Origin: Halopenitus sp041821145
GTDB taxonomy: Archaea > Halobacteriota > Halobacteria > Halobacteriales > Haloferacaceae
Reading direction: 5' to 3'
DNA length: 64,000 nucleotides
Assembly (NCBI RefSeq): GCF_041821145.1
Contig: NZ_JBGUBC010000001.1
Span: 186,001 to 250,000, forward strand
Shown: positions 34,176 through 43,765 of the stretch, one piece after another
How the letters are laid out: the number at the start of each line of letters is the position of its first letter
Numbering within the stretch: the stretch's first letter is position 1
Made by a program: the position numbers and the translations under genes
Notes under the pieces: generated by a model
The model's input: the letters and a program-made list of their open reading frames with translations, nothing else
The model's database searches: none
Told to the model about the DNA's origin: nothing

Positions 34176-34428
34176 GGCAGACCACCGAATTTCGGGTGGC
34201 AAACGTCGTCGTGGAATTCGATTCGACCGATGACTCAGGATCGATGAGGGTACGGAACGTGATGATGAAACTATCCCAATGACGTTTGATTATCAAACCA
34301 CATAGTTAGATACGGATTGTTGACTATGCCTTTATATAAATTCTGGAACGTTCAACAATGACAGGAATTTAACCCAATATGTACGGAACCATTATACCGG
34401 AGAGACCGGACGATGCGATCGTGATACG
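34176..34428. other. Intergenic, AT-rich towards the amidase gene
   Basis: About 250 bases without a supportable gene. A TTTATATAAA-like TATA box lies near 34330-34340, about 90 bases before the amidase ATG; this implies a leader or an unrecognised nearer promoter. Confidence 0.45.
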
Positions 34429-35517
34429 ATGAGACATGGAGACGTTTCCTCCTCAAGCGACACCGTCGGCGTGGCGGTCCACCAGACCGCGGCACCGAGT
34501 CCGAGCTCCCCGGAGGAAGTGATCGAACAGTGTGAAACCCTCGCCGACCGGGTCGAGGGCATCACGACCGGCGCGCCCGGCGTCGATCTGGTGATCTTTC
34601 CGGAGTACTCCACCCAGGGCATCACCTACGACGAGGAGTTGATGATGGATCTGGCGACGGAGGTACCGGGCCCCGAGACTGAGATCTTCTCGCGGGCGTG
34701 CGATGAGAACGACGTCTGGGGTGTCTTCTCGATCACCGGCGAGAAACACGAGAACCATCCCGATCGGAACCCGTACAATACCTTGCTGTTGATCGACGAC
34801 GAGGGCGAAATCAGGCAGAAATATCGAAAGATCCTGCCGTGGTGTCCGATCGAGGGCTGGACCGCAGGGGAGGAGACCTACGTGACGGAGGGTCCAAAGG
34901 GGCTGCAGATCAGCCTCATCATCTGTGACGACGGGAACTACCCCGAGATCTGGCGCGACTGCGCCTACAAGGGCGCGGAGCTGATCGTTCGCTGTCAGGG
35001 TTACATGTACCCGGCTGCCGAACAACAGGAGATCGTCGCGCGCCACGCCGCGTGGTCAAACAACGCCTACGTCGCCGTAGCGAACCTCGCGGGCAACGAC
35101 GAGGTCTATTCCTTCTTCGGGAAGTCGAACATCGTTGGCTTCGACGGTCGAGTTCTCGGTGAGTGTGGAAGCGATGAGAACGTTTGGCAGTACGCGGAAC
35201 TGTCGGTGTCCGCCATCCGCGACGCGCGAGAGAACTGGCAGAGTCAAAATCACCTCTACAAACTGCTTCACCGCGGGTACACCTCGACCGAGGCGGCCGG
35301 TCTCGGAGACGGCGAATCGGCGAACCCGTTCTCGTTCTATGAGGACTGGGTGACGGATCCCGAGGCAACTGAGGAACGGATCGAGGAGATCACCCGGTCG
35401 ACGACCGGCACCGCCGACGCGCCGATCGAGGGGCTCTCGACGGGAGCGTCTGACTCGGCCGAATCCTCGGAGCCGTCCGAATCGATGGAGCCGACAGAAG
35501 CTCCCGGCGACGACTGA
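34429..35517 (+). CDS. amiE: Aliphatic amidase
   Basis: 362-residue nitrilase-superfamily enzyme that hydrolyses short aliphatic amides to acids and ammonia. The catalytic triad falls at Glu59 (FPEYS), Lys134 (RKILPW) and Cys166 (ICDDGN), the numbering of the Pseudomonas AmiE family. The extra C-terminal ~50 residues form an acidic Ser/Glu tail not seen in bacterial enzymes. Formamidase is the alternative subfamily. Gives access to amide nitrogen. Confidence 0.85.
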   Translation: MRHGDVSSSSDTVGVAVHQTAAPSPSSPEEVIEQCETLADRVEGITTGAPGVDLVIFPEYSTQGITYDEELMMDLATEVPGPETEIFSRACDENDVWGVFSITGEKHENHPDRNPYNTLLLIDDEGEIRQKYRKILPWCPIEGWTAGEETYVTEGPKGLQISLIICDDGNYPEIWRDCAYKGAELIVRCQGYMYPAAEQQEIVARHAAWSNNAYVAVANLAGNDEVYSFFGKSNIVGFDGRVLGECGSDENVWQYAELSVSAIRDARENWQSQNHLYKLLHRGYTSTEAAGLGDGESANPFSFYEDWVTDPEATEERIEEITRSTTGTADAPIEGLSTGASDSAESSEPSESMEPTEAPGDD

Positions 35518-35569
35518 GAAGGGGCCACGGTCGCCGGGCTCAGCTCCCGATGAAACGGGACCTCCACGG

Positions 35570-35577
35570 AACTTAAG
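35570..35577 (+). promoter_or_regulatory. TATA-like box before the zinc-finger peptide gene
   Basis: AACTTAAG about 28 bases before the ATG at 35602; leaderless spacing. Confidence 0.4.
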
Positions 35578-35601
35578 CCCGCAGCGACCCAACCAGTGGA
35601 T

Positions 35602-35757
35602 ATGCCTGCGACGAAGGAAGTCAAATGCGAGAGCGCCGACTGCGAACTCGACATGTTCGAGAACCACTACACCTACGACGTCCCGGAGAACCACTCGGTC
35701 GACGACCTTCGATGTCCCTACTGTGGCGGTCGGGACCTCTCGGTCATCGAGGTGTGA
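35602..35757 (+). CDS. 51-residue zinc-finger peptide (DUF7559-like)
   Basis: Begins MPATKEVKCESADCELDM and ends with CPYCGGRDLSVIEV, giving CxxxxC and CPYC pairs that should bind one zinc ion. The start has a TATA-like box at leaderless distance. Haloarchaeal micro-proteins of this kind are conserved but poorly characterised. The hsp20 start overlaps just beyond its stop (one base between). Confidence 0.7.
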   Translation: MPATKEVKCESADCELDMFENHYTYDVPENHSVDDLRCPYCGGRDLSVIEV

Positions 35758-35758
35758 A

Positions 35759-36160
35759 ATGCCGGCATTCCTCTCCGCCGGCAGAAAGGCGGTTCGAAGC
35801 GTGCTCGAACGCATCGGTCGCGGGTGGGGGAAGTTCCAGGAACACCGGCCGCTCGACCACGATCTGCTCGAGGGTGAGGACGCCTACCTCGTCGTCTTCG
35901 ATGCGCCGGGGATCCATGGCGAGGACGTCGACGTCCGGTTCGTCGACCGAACCATCGAGGTCGCCCTGGAACGTCCCCTGGATCGGGAACGGCGGAGCGG
36001 ATTCGACCTCGTCTTTCCGGGACGAGGTCGCACGCTCACTGGGAACGTGACGCTGCCGGCGGAGGCCCGCGTGACGCCGCGAGGTGCCAACGCGACCGTC
36101 ACTCGAGCCGGAACGCTCGAAGTTGAGATTCCCAAAACTGACGCGTCAGCCGACGAATAG
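35759..36160 (+). CDS. Hsp20/alpha-crystallin family small heat-shock protein
   Basis: 133 residues. Alpha-crystallin domain from about residue 38 to 128, with the conserved beta strands around EDAYLVVFDAPG and the C-terminal GTLEVEIPK, close to the family's IxI region but lacking a long C-terminal extension. N-terminal arm is short. ATP-independent holdase. It starts one base after the zinc-finger peptide stop, so the two are probably co-transcribed. Confidence 0.85.
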   Translation: MPAFLSAGRKAVRSVLERIGRGWGKFQEHRPLDHDLLEGEDAYLVVFDAPGIHGEDVDVRFVDRTIEVALERPLDRERRSGFDLVFPGRGRTLTGNVTLPAEARVTPRGANATVTRAGTLEVEIPKTDASADE

Positions 36161-36272
36161 ACGGCCGACGCGGCACCGAACGGCGCTCTCGAGTCCGGAT
36201 CGCGATCGTCTCTCCTTCCGATGTTCGGTTTCGGACTCCACGCTCACTGATGTCCGGATGTAGAGTCCACGC

Positions 36273-37685
36273 TCACTGGTGTTCGGTTTCGGACCCCCCT
36301 TCGGATGGGGTATCGGAATCGGAATCGGAGTCAGAGTCAGAGTCAGAATCGGAGATCTCACGGAGAAGGACCGTCGAGACGCGCATGCCCTCGACCTCGG
36401 AGACCTCCAGAACGTGATCGTCGACGGTGACTCGATCGCCGGTCTCGGGGCGGCGTCCGAGCTTCGAGAGGACCAGTCCGCCGACGGTCTCGACCGCATC
36501 GGTGGCGAAGTCGGTCCCCATCTCGTCATCGAGCGTTGAGAGGGCGAGCCCGCCGTCCACGACGGTCGGAGCGTCGTCACGCCGCTCGATCCCGGGTTCG
36601 CGGCCGCGGACGTCGAACTCGTCGCGGATGTCCCCGACGACGACCTCCACAATGTCCTCAATGGTGACGATCCCTTCGAGAGCGCCCCACTCGTCGATCA
36701 CGGCGGCCATCTGTGCGTGTCGACGCTGAAGGTCCGAAAGGAGCGTCGCGACGTCTGTCGTCTCCGGGACGACGTGGATGTCGCGAGCGATATCGCCGGC
36801 AGTCGCGGAGGGTTCCGGATGGGTCTTATCGAACGATCCCTCGCCGGTCTCGATCGCTCGCACGACGTCTTTGGCGTCGACGAGGCCAACGACCTGGTCG
36901 GGGTCGTCCACGTCCACGACGGGGTAGCGGGTGTGGCCGGCCTCGACGATCACCGATCGGAGTTCAGCGATCGAGAGATCGGCGGGAACGCTTCGCACGT
37001 CGGGTCGGGGAACCATCACCTCGCGAGCGAGAACGTCATCGAGTTCGAAGACGCGTTCTATCATCTCCACCTCCTCGGCGGCGACGTGGCCCTCCTCGCC
37101 GGAGTGGGAAAGCGCCATTCTGAGTTCCGTCTCGGTGAGCGTCTCGTCGGTTTCGGAGGCGGGCGGCACGCCAAGCAGGCGGGTGAAGGCGTTCGCGGTC
37201 CCGTTGAAGACGAATATCCCGGGGAGAAATAGGTAGTAGAAGAGTTTCATCGGCGCCGCGACGAGCAGCGCGATCCGCTCGGCCTGGGCGATCGCGATCG
37301 TCTTGGGGGCGAGTTCGCCGAAGACGACGTGGAGAAACGTGATGACGCCGAAGCCGATCGCGAACGCGGCCAGGTGAACGACGTTCGCCGGCAGGAACTC
37401 GCCGAGCACGGGTTGGATAAGCGCCGCGACCGCGGGCTCGCCGATCCACCCGAGACCGAGCGAGGCGATCGTGATCCCGAGTTGAGTGACCGCGAGATAG
37501 TCGTCGAGGCTGTCCATCGCCTCCTGAAGTAACGTCGCACCGGTCTTCCCCTCCTCGACGAGCGACTCGACGGCGGTCGCCCGGACGCGGACGTACGCGA
37601 ACTCCGCGGCGACGAAAAAGCCGTTCAACACGACGAGCACGAGTGCGAGGAGGACCCGCCCAAGAGAGACTGCGACGTCTACCAT
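36273..37685 (-). CDS. CNNM/CorC-type membrane protein with CBS pair
   Basis: 470 residues. DUF21 membrane domain with about four spans in residues 1-155, a helical linker to about 200, a CBS-domain pair at about 205-335, and a CorC_HlyC domain at about 355-450. The family is linked to Mg2+ or Na+ efflux and binds ATP at the CBS pair. The C-terminus ends in seven Asp-Ser repeats. The start is the ATG giving MVDVAVSLGR; the upstream extension looks spurious. Confidence 0.85.
   Translation of the reverse strand: MVDVAVSLGRVLLALVLVVLNGFFVAAEFAYVRVRATAVESLVEEGKTGATLLQEAMDSLDDYLAVTQLGITIASLGLGWIGEPAVAALIQPVLGEFLPANVVHLAAFAIGFGVITFLHVVFGELAPKTIAIAQAERIALLVAAPMKLFYYLFLPGIFVFNGTANAFTRLLGVPPASETDETLTETELRMALSHSGEEGHVAAEEVEMIERVFELDDVLAREVMVPRPDVRSVPADLSIAELRSVIVEAGHTRYPVVDVDDPDQVVGLVDAKDVVRAIETGEGSFDKTHPEPSATAGDIARDIHVVPETTDVATLLSDLQRRHAQMAAVIDEWGALEGIVTIEDIVEVVVGDIRDEFDVRGREPGIERRDDAPTVVDGGLALSTLDDEMGTDFATDAVETVGGLVLSKLGRRPETGDRVTVDDHVLEVSEVEGMRVSTVLLREISDSDSDSDSDSDSDTPSEGGSETEHQ
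36311..36354 (-). repeat. Hexanucleotide microsatellite encoding (Ser-Asp)7
   Basis: Near-identical 6-base units read leftward as TCT/TCC-GAT/GAC, encoding alternating Ser and Asp at the end of the CNNM-type protein. Copy number is likely to vary between strains by slippage, but the frame would stay open because the unit is in register. Confidence 0.75.
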
Positions 37686-37948
37686 CGCCCCTCCAATCGT
37701 CGACGGTCGCGGGAACGTCCACCAACGCGCCGAGACCATCGCGTGAGTCGGCCTCCGGAGTTCGCCTTCCGGTTCGGGGAGGACGGCCTGTGATCGAACA
37801 TACGTTCCCTACAGCCGGTCCCCACTAAACGGTACTGTCCGACACGCGACCGGATCGGCGAACCAATGCGTCGGCAGGGATGGAGACGGAACCCACCTGG
37901 TGGACTCCACCAGAACGGCTTTCGGGGACCCGCCGAAAACGGCCAGAC

Positions 37949-38521
37949 ATGCTACCACGTAACGTGCCGATGCAGATCGACGGGTCGATCAGCGATCGGG
38001 TTCTCACCGAGTTCCTCAACGGGGTGATCGCTACGATTCCACGGGTCATCTCCGGAGTCGTCTTTCTGGTGCTGGCGTACGTCGTGATCAAACTCGCGCT
38101 CGCCGTCACGCGAACCACGTTCGACCGGATCTATCCCGAAGAGCAGCGCCTCATCGTGGACCTGTCCGTGGCGATCGTCGGACTGTTCCTGTGGTTCGGC
38201 GCGGCGCTCGCGCTGTTGAAGATCGTCGGGCTCGGGGACGTCGCCGCGAGCCTCGGAACGGCCGGCGGATTCATCGGATTGGGCGTCGCCTTCGCGCTCA
38301 AGGAGATGATCGCGGACACGGTCGCGGGCGTCTACCTGCTCAAGGATCCGGACTTCACCCCGGGAGACCACGTGGAGACGGCCTCGGTCACGGGAACGGT
38401 TACGAAGATCGACCTTCGAAAGACCCGGATTCGGGCTGACGACGGAGAGTTAGTCGTCCTCGCGAACCGCGACGTGGAGAAGAAGTGGACGAATCAATCG
38501 CGGAGCGTGGACATGGAGTGA
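37949..38521 (+). CDS. MscS-family mechanosensitive channel
   Basis: 190 residues. Three membrane helices, at about 27-48, 67-88 and 96-120, the third being Gly/Ala-rich (LGTAGGFIGLGVAFALKEM) as in the MscS pore helix, then the beta-domain start with the FTPGDHVE loop. It ends soon after, so the C-terminal alpha/beta vestibule is absent: a short MscS form. It may release solutes on hypo-osmotic shock. An internal ATG at 37970 (MQIDGS) is an equally plausible start. Confidence 0.8.
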   Translation: MLPRNVPMQIDGSISDRVLTEFLNGVIATIPRVISGVVFLVLAYVVIKLALAVTRTTFDRIYPEEQRLIVDLSVAIVGLFLWFGAALALLKIVGLGDVAASLGTAGGFIGLGVAFALKEMIADTVAGVYLLKDPDFTPGDHVETASVTGTVTKIDLRKTRIRADDGELVVLANRDVEKKWTNQSRSVDME

Positions 38522-38647
38522 CGGCGATGTCCGGTTCGGGGCGACCCCCTTGCCAGTGATCCCACATCCATGGCGAATTCCACGCCACAGCACACCCATC
38601 CCGCATCCGCGCCGTTTTACCGTCTCGGCCGACTACGTCGCAGTAGA

Positions 38648-40468
38648 ATGACCGATCCGGCCGCGCTTGAGGCAGGGGCTCCCACCGACCCCGCGGACCT
38701 CACCGTCACCATCCTCGACGGATACGTGGACGAGCCGGCGCACTTTGGCGTGCCGCCGTACATCTCCACCTACCCCCGATACACGGCCGGCGCGCTCGTC
38801 GACGCCGGCGTCCCGCAGTCGGCGATCACCTACCACACGATCGACGAACTTCGCGAGGAACGCGAAAAACGAGCCGACGTCGCGGACGCCGACCTGTTCA
38901 TCTACGTGGGCGGCATGACCGTCCCTGGAAAGTACGTCGGCGGCACTCCCGCGGAGCCCGACGAGGTCCGCGAACTCGGGTGGACTGCCGACGGAACCAC
39001 GCTGCTTGGCGGCCCCGTCCGATTCGGCGTCGGCGAGGAGAACGCCGGCGCACAGGAGACCGAACGCGACGGCCTCGATTACGACCTCGTCGCGAAAGGG
39101 GACGTCGAGGCGGCCGCCTACGACCTCGTGGCGAGCGGTCTGGAAGGGTTCGACAACCGGATGCGCGAGAACTCCGAGGTCGACCGATGGGCACGACTCG
39201 GCGCGTTCGTCGTCGAACAGCACCCGAATCACCCCGACCACCTCATCTGCGAACTGGAGACCTCTCGCGGCTGTGCCTACCGGTGTTCCTTCTGCACCGA
39301 GCCACTATACGGCAACCCGGCGTTCCGTGACGCCGAGGGGGTAGTCGAGGAGGTCGCGGCGTTATCCGACCGCGGCGTGTCCCACTTCAGGCTCGGCCGG
39401 CAGGCCGACATCCTCGCGTTCGGTGGCGACGGCGAGGCGCCGAACCCGGACGCGCTTCGCCGTCTCTACGGCGGCATCCGAGAGGTCGCACCCGACCTTG
39501 AGACCCTCCACCTCGATAACATGAATCCGGTGACGATCGTCGACTACCCCGAGCGCTCCCGGGAGGCGATCCGGATCATCGCCGAGCACAACACCCCGGG
39601 CGACACGGCGGCGTTCGGACTCGAGTCGGCGGATCCCGTCGTGCGTGAGCAGAACAACCTGCTCGTCTCCGCCGAGGACTGTCTGGAGGCCGTTCGCGTC
39701 GTCAACGAGGAGGGCGGCTGGCGGCCAGGCGACGATCCGGACGACGACGGCCTGCATCGTGGCCCATCGACGGGACCGTCCGCCTCGCCTCGACTTCCCA
39801 AGCTGCTTCCGGGAATCAACCTCGTCCATGGCCTGCAGGGCGAACGTGAGGAGACCTTCGAGCACAACAGGCGGTTCCTCCAGCGCGTCTACGACGAGGG
39901 GTTGATGCTTCGACGGATCAACATCCGACAGGTGATGGCGTTCGCGGGCACGGAGATGGCCGAGACGGGCGCGGAGATCGCAAAGGACCACAAACAGCAG
40001 TTCAAACGCTACAAACAGGAGGTTCGCGAGACGATCGACAATCCGATGCTCGATCGGGTCGTTCCCCCGGGGACGATCCTTCCGAACGTCCACCTCGAGT
40101 ACCATCAAGACGGGATGACCTTCGGTCGCCAGCTCGGTACCTACGCCCTGCTCGTCGGCGTCCCCGGCGAGCGCGAGTTGGGCCAGGCGATCGACGTGGC
40201 GATCGTCGATCATGGCTACCGATCGGTTACGGGCGTTCCCTACCCGCTCGACGTGAACGAGGCGTCGATGGGCGAACTGACGACGATCCCCGGCATCGCC
40301 CGGAGCACCGCCGGCGACGTGATCGTCGGACGCCCCTATGAGTCGCTCGCGGAAGTTCCCGTGGAAACGATCGACCTCTCGCGATACTTCGTGGCCGGGG
40401 GCACGGACGGCGTTCGGATTCCAGGGACGATGAAGTCCACCGAGCCGACACCCGGCAGAAGCGACTGA
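38648..40468 (+). CDS. Radical SAM protein with C-terminal helix-hairpin-helix
   Basis: 606 residues. N-terminal ~180 residues form an alpha/beta domain (VTILDGYVDEPAHFGVPPY, B12-binding-like), then the 4Fe-4S radical SAM motif CAYRCSFC near residue 219, the TIM-barrel-like SAM core, and, at the C-terminus, a HhH-like MGELTTIPGIARSTAGDVIV segment. Function unknown; the HhH suggests nucleic-acid contact, so tRNA or DNA modification is possible. The last base of its stop codon overlaps the ATG of the next gene. Confidence 0.75.
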   Translation: MTDPAALEAGAPTDPADLTVTILDGYVDEPAHFGVPPYISTYPRYTAGALVDAGVPQSAITYHTIDELREEREKRADVADADLFIYVGGMTVPGKYVGGTPAEPDEVRELGWTADGTTLLGGPVRFGVGEENAGAQETERDGLDYDLVAKGDVEAAAYDLVASGLEGFDNRMRENSEVDRWARLGAFVVEQHPNHPDHLICELETSRGCAYRCSFCTEPLYGNPAFRDAEGVVEEVAALSDRGVSHFRLGRQADILAFGGDGEAPNPDALRRLYGGIREVAPDLETLHLDNMNPVTIVDYPERSREAIRIIAEHNTPGDTAAFGLESADPVVREQNNLLVSAEDCLEAVRVVNEEGGWRPGDDPDDDGLHRGPSTGPSASPRLPKLLPGINLVHGLQGEREETFEHNRRFLQRVYDEGLMLRRINIRQVMAFAGTEMAETGAEIAKDHKQQFKRYKQEVRETIDNPMLDRVVPPGTILPNVHLEYHQDGMTFGRQLGTYALLVGVPGERELGQAIDVAIVDHGYRSVTGVPYPLDVNEASMGELTTIPGIARSTAGDVIVGRPYESLAEVPVETIDLSRYFVAGGTDGVRIPGTMKSTEPTPGRSD

Positions 40469-41301
40469 TGCTCCGTCGCGTCCCGATCCGATCACCCTCG
40501 ACGCGCACGCCAAGTGGCGCGACGAATACGTACGTCCTCGGAGACCTCCTCGTCGATCCGGCCGGTCGCCACCCCGATCTGGATCGGATCGTCGAGGCGA
40601 GGCCGATCGAACACGTCGTGGTTACCCACACGCATCCCGACCACGTCGGAGCAGTCGCCGAGTACGCGGCGTCCGCGGAGGCAACGGCGTGGGCGCCGAA
40701 GGCGTTCGCCGATCGGTTCGAGAACGCGACCGGGATGGGACCCGATGCCACGTTCGAGGATGGCGATGTGATCGGAGACGTCGAGGCGACCGCGATCGGG
40801 ACGCCAGGTCACGCCATCGACCACGTCGCGTTCGCGGTCGATTGCTCGGACGAGGACGTCACATTCGCGGTCGATCACCTGGATGAGGAGGACGCAAACG
40901 ATCCCGACCACGGCGGTCAGGAAGTGATCCTCAGTGGTGATCTCGCAGTGGCAGACGGCAGCGTCGTCGTCGGTCCCGACGGTGGCGGCCTCCGAACGTA
41001 TCTCGAAAGCCTTCGTCGGCTCCGTGACCGCGATCCGGCAGTCCTGTATCCGGGTCACGGCCCCGCAATCGACGATCCCGAAGCGACCCTCAACCGGCTT
41101 ATCCACCACCGCCTCGACCGGGAACGGTCGATACTCGACGCCATCGAGACGGGCGCAAGCGACGTTTCGGAGGTTCTGGATCGGGCCTACGAGAAGGACC
41201 TGACGGGCGTCGAGGACCTCGCTCGCGAGACCGTTCGTGCGCATCTCGAGAAACTCATCGAGGAAGGGCGGATCGACGATTCCTGGCACGACCGAGTTTG
41301 A
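40468..41301 (+). CDS. Metallo-beta-lactamase-fold hydrolase (LACTB2-like)
   Basis: 277 residues. MBL fold with THTHPDHVG at about residues 52-60 (HxHxDH), downstream metal residues GTPGHAIDH near 110, and YPGHGPAI near 193. A C-terminal winged-helix-like domain at about 205-270 resembles that of human LACTB2 and related glyoxalase II-like enzymes. Translationally coupled to the radical SAM gene by an ATGA overlap. Substrate unknown; a ribonuclease or thioester hydrolase are both possible. Confidence 0.8.
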   Translation: MLRRVPIRSPSTRTPSGATNTYVLGDLLVDPAGRHPDLDRIVEARPIEHVVVTHTHPDHVGAVAEYAASAEATAWAPKAFADRFENATGMGPDATFEDGDVIGDVEATAIGTPGHAIDHVAFAVDCSDEDVTFAVDHLDEEDANDPDHGGQEVILSGDLAVADGSVVVGPDGGGLRTYLESLRRLRDRDPAVLYPGHGPAIDDPEATLNRLIHHRLDRERSILDAIETGASDVSEVLDRAYEKDLTGVEDLARETVRAHLEKLIEEGRIDDSWHDRV

Positions 41302-41318
41302 TCTCGACTCCCTGCTCG

Positions 41319-41786
41319 TCAATTCACGGCGGGGCCGCGGCGATGGAGGTAGTACTCGGTCAGCGTGCGAACGAGGATGGCGCCGAGAGCTACGAGTCCG
41401 AGGACGACCCCCATGAACAGGAGGCCGATGGCCCCCGGCCCGGGCAGGGGTTCGTCCGGAAGCGTACCGATGATGACGACGAACGCGCCCGCCGCGAGGA
41501 GAGTTATGATGACCTCGCCCGCGCGGACGGCCGTGTATGCCGGGTGGGCAGTGAGTCGATCGGCCGGCGAGTCGTCGGCGCGGACCACTCGGTAGCCAGC
41601 GAACAGCGTTTCCGCAAGGACGACGAGGGTGAGAGCGGGGCCGAGAACGGCGAGAAGGAGGAGGACACGAAGCTGCTGATCGGGGACGATCCGGAAGAAC
41701 CCGAGTCCGGCAAAGACGAGGGTTCCGATGACGACGGCGAGCTTACAGGCCTGGAGGGGCTTGGTAGCGAGGAACTGGCGAGGCAT
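41319..41786 (-). CDS. Four-span membrane protein of unknown function
   Basis: 155 residues with hydrophobic segments at about 16-33, 39-62, 88-105 and 117-140, short loops and no obvious catalytic motif. Convergent with the metallo-beta-lactamase gene and 26 bases beyond the end of the cobamide operon, on the same strand as that operon. No family recognised beyond haloarchaeal conserved membrane proteins. Confidence 0.65.
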   Translation of the reverse strand: MPRQFLATKPLQACKLAVVIGTLVFAGLGFFRIVPDQQLRVLLLLAVLGPALTLVVLAETLFAGYRVVRADDSPADRLTAHPAYTAVRAGEVIITLLAAGAFVVIIGTLPDEPLPGPGAIGLLFMGVVLGLVALGAILVRTLTEYYLHRRGPAVN

Positions 41787-41811
41787 CTCGTCTCGGTGTA
41801 CGCGACCAGCG

Positions 41812-42651
41812 TCAGAAAAAACCGTCCCGATCGACGCGCGTCACCGTCGCACGCTCGTCGGTCACGACGCCGTATTCGGCGTCGGCGACGTCCTCGGGGA
41901 GCGACTTCGCCTCATCGGCGTATCGCGACCGGAGCGAGGCCACGATCGCATCGCGGACGCAGACACGCGTCGCCCGTCCGACCGGAGTGGCGCTCCCGGA
42001 GAACGTCGCGGGCTCGCCGGCGGGGTCGTCGCCGACGACGATCGCATCGGAGGTCGTCCCCGGGAATCCGGTCAGCGTGAGCAGCGTCGCGGCCTTCGCT
42101 TCGGCGACGACCGCGAGCAGGTTCGCGAGCGCGCCGGGTTCGAGCGCCCGCGTCGTGCCGGCGATCACGTTGACAGTACCGTGGTGGTGTCTCACGTCGG
42201 TTCCGGGCGGGGATCGCCTCGCGCTCCTGACCGACGCCTCCCGATCGCGATTGGCGACCGGCAGCGCGGCCGGGTTCGATATCCCGGCTGTGGCGACGAC
42301 CGCGACCGGGCCGAATTGCGCGTACCGCGCATGCGTCTGATCGACACCGGTGAGGAGCGCGGGGGCAGAAGCGGGATGGGTGGACGCGGAATCAGATCGG
42401 GAGCCGACATCGACCGGATCAAAGCCGGCCCGATCGATCCGATCGGCCACGTAGGTCCGGAGGTCGTGATCGTCGAATCCCTCGGGCACGGTGAGGTTGT
42501 AGGCGGCGTCGGCGATCCGCTGCCCGCCGTCGAAGCCGGTCGAGAGGAAGCGGGTGTCCGGTCGGCCGAGCCGACAGACGCCCTCGGCCAGGGACACCTC
42601 GAAGAGCGGGTCGGTGTTCGAGTCCACGGAGGGATCGGCTGGATCAGACAT
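41812..42651 (-). CDS. cbiZ: Adenosylcobinamide amidohydrolase CbiZ
   Basis: 279 residues; family enzyme that removes the aminopropanol tail from adenosylcobinamide, giving adenosylcobyric acid, so that environmental corrinoids can be salvaged by CbiB. Characteristic segments: GPVAVVATAGISNPA near residue 130, GTVNVIAGTTRALEPGA near 172, and TGFPGTTSDAIVVG near 208. Start is the ATG overlapping the end of cobD by 8 bases. It is the last gene of the cobamide operon. Confidence 0.9.
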   Translation of the reverse strand: MSDPADPSVDSNTDPLFEVSLAEGVCRLGRPDTRFLSTGFDGGQRIADAAYNLTVPEGFDDHDLRTYVADRIDRAGFDPVDVGSRSDSASTHPASAPALLTGVDQTHARYAQFGPVAVVATAGISNPAALPVANRDREASVRSARRSPPGTDVRHHHGTVNVIAGTTRALEPGALANLLAVVAEAKAATLLTLTGFPGTTSDAIVVGDDPAGEPATFSGSATPVGRATRVCVRDAIVASLRSRYADEAKSLPEDVADAEYGVVTDERATVTRVDRDGFF

Positions 42652-43657
42652 CGAGCGCCTGGAGAAGTCCCTCATTCTCCGCCGGCCGTCGCACGGCGAC
42701 TCGGAGGTGGCGATCGAGCGTTCGGAAGGTGCGGGCATCGCGGATCACGTAGCCAGCCTCGCGAGCGTCGTCGATCAGCGCGTCGACGTCGACATCGTTC
42801 GCCTCGACCTCGAAGAGCAGGAACGGGGCATCGGAGGGAAACACGTGAAAGCGCGTCGCGAGGCGATCGGCCATCCGCTCGCGTTCGATCGCGACGCGCT
42901 CGCGGGTTCGTTCGAGGAAGTCCTCCCGACCGAGACAGTGCGTTCCGATCGCGGCGGCGGGCGTCGAGAGCCCCCAGGAGGGGCGTGCCGTTTCGAGCGC
43001 TTCGCGCCACTCCCCAGTCGCGACGAGAAATCCCGAGCGTAGTCCGGGAAGCCCGAAGACCTTGGTAAGCGATCGCGCGACGACGACGCCCGGTTCCGGC
43101 CCGATACTCGACCGGTCGGTGAAATCGAGGAATGCCTCGTCGACGAGAAGCGGCGTCTCGCTTGCACGACAGCGCGCCGCGAAATCCGCGAGTTTCGAGC
43201 GTGGATACACCTCACCCGTCGGATTGTTCGGCTGACAGACGATTGCGAGGGCGTACTCCTCGGGATCGGCTTCGAGGATCGCATCGTGAGAGACGAACTC
43301 GGGTCGGCCGCCCTGCAGGCGGGCCTCGCGGGCATACTCACTGAAGGAGGGCTCCGGAAGAAGCACGCGGTCGCCCGCGGAGACCGCGATCGCACATACG
43401 AGTCGGATCCCGGCGAGCGCGCCGGCGGTCGGGATCACTTTTCGAGCGTCACACCCGAGGGAGGCGCCGGCAGCGGTCCGAAACTCGGTGTAGCCGTCCT
43501 CGGGATACCGTCGGGAGGCGGGGAGGGCTGCCTCGTAGACCGGCGCGATCCCCGAGGGAGATTCGGGGTTCGTGTTCGCGCTAAAATCCACCACGGAGTG
43601 GTCGCTCGTCCCACCGTGTGGAACGCGCTCGAGGGCGTTGAGGGCATCGAGATCCAT
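42644..43657 (-). CDS. cobD: Threonine-phosphate decarboxylase CobD-like aminotransferase-fold enzyme
   Basis: 337 residues of aminotransferase fold type I, near histidinol-phosphate aminotransferase. PLP lysine Lys199 in SLTKVFGLPGLRSG, phosphate-binding loop PNNPTGEVY near 140, and the N-terminal VDFSANTNPESP seen in CobD. In cobamide synthesis it makes aminopropanol phosphate from threonine phosphate. Its genomic setting supports that over histidine synthesis. It begins 108 bases after the cobY stop. Confidence 0.85.
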   Translation of the reverse strand: MDLDALNALERVPHGGTSDHSVVDFSANTNPESPSGIAPVYEAALPASRRYPEDGYTEFRTAAGASLGCDARKVIPTAGALAGIRLVCAIAVSAGDRVLLPEPSFSEYAREARLQGGRPEFVSHDAILEADPEEYALAIVCQPNNPTGEVYPRSKLADFAARCRASETPLLVDEAFLDFTDRSSIGPEPGVVVARSLTKVFGLPGLRSGFLVATGEWREALETARPSWGLSTPAAAIGTHCLGREDFLERTRERVAIERERMADRLATRFHVFPSDAPFLLFEVEANDVDVDALIDDAREAGYVIRDARTFRTLDRHLRVAVRRPAENEGLLQALDV

Positions 43658-43765
43658 ACGAAAGGGACCGTCGCCGCCGGCACAAAGCTTCCGCTCGTCG
43701 CATCATCGACCGCGAACGGTCGATACCGGCGATCGATACGGCCGATCGACACCGGCGATCCCCAT

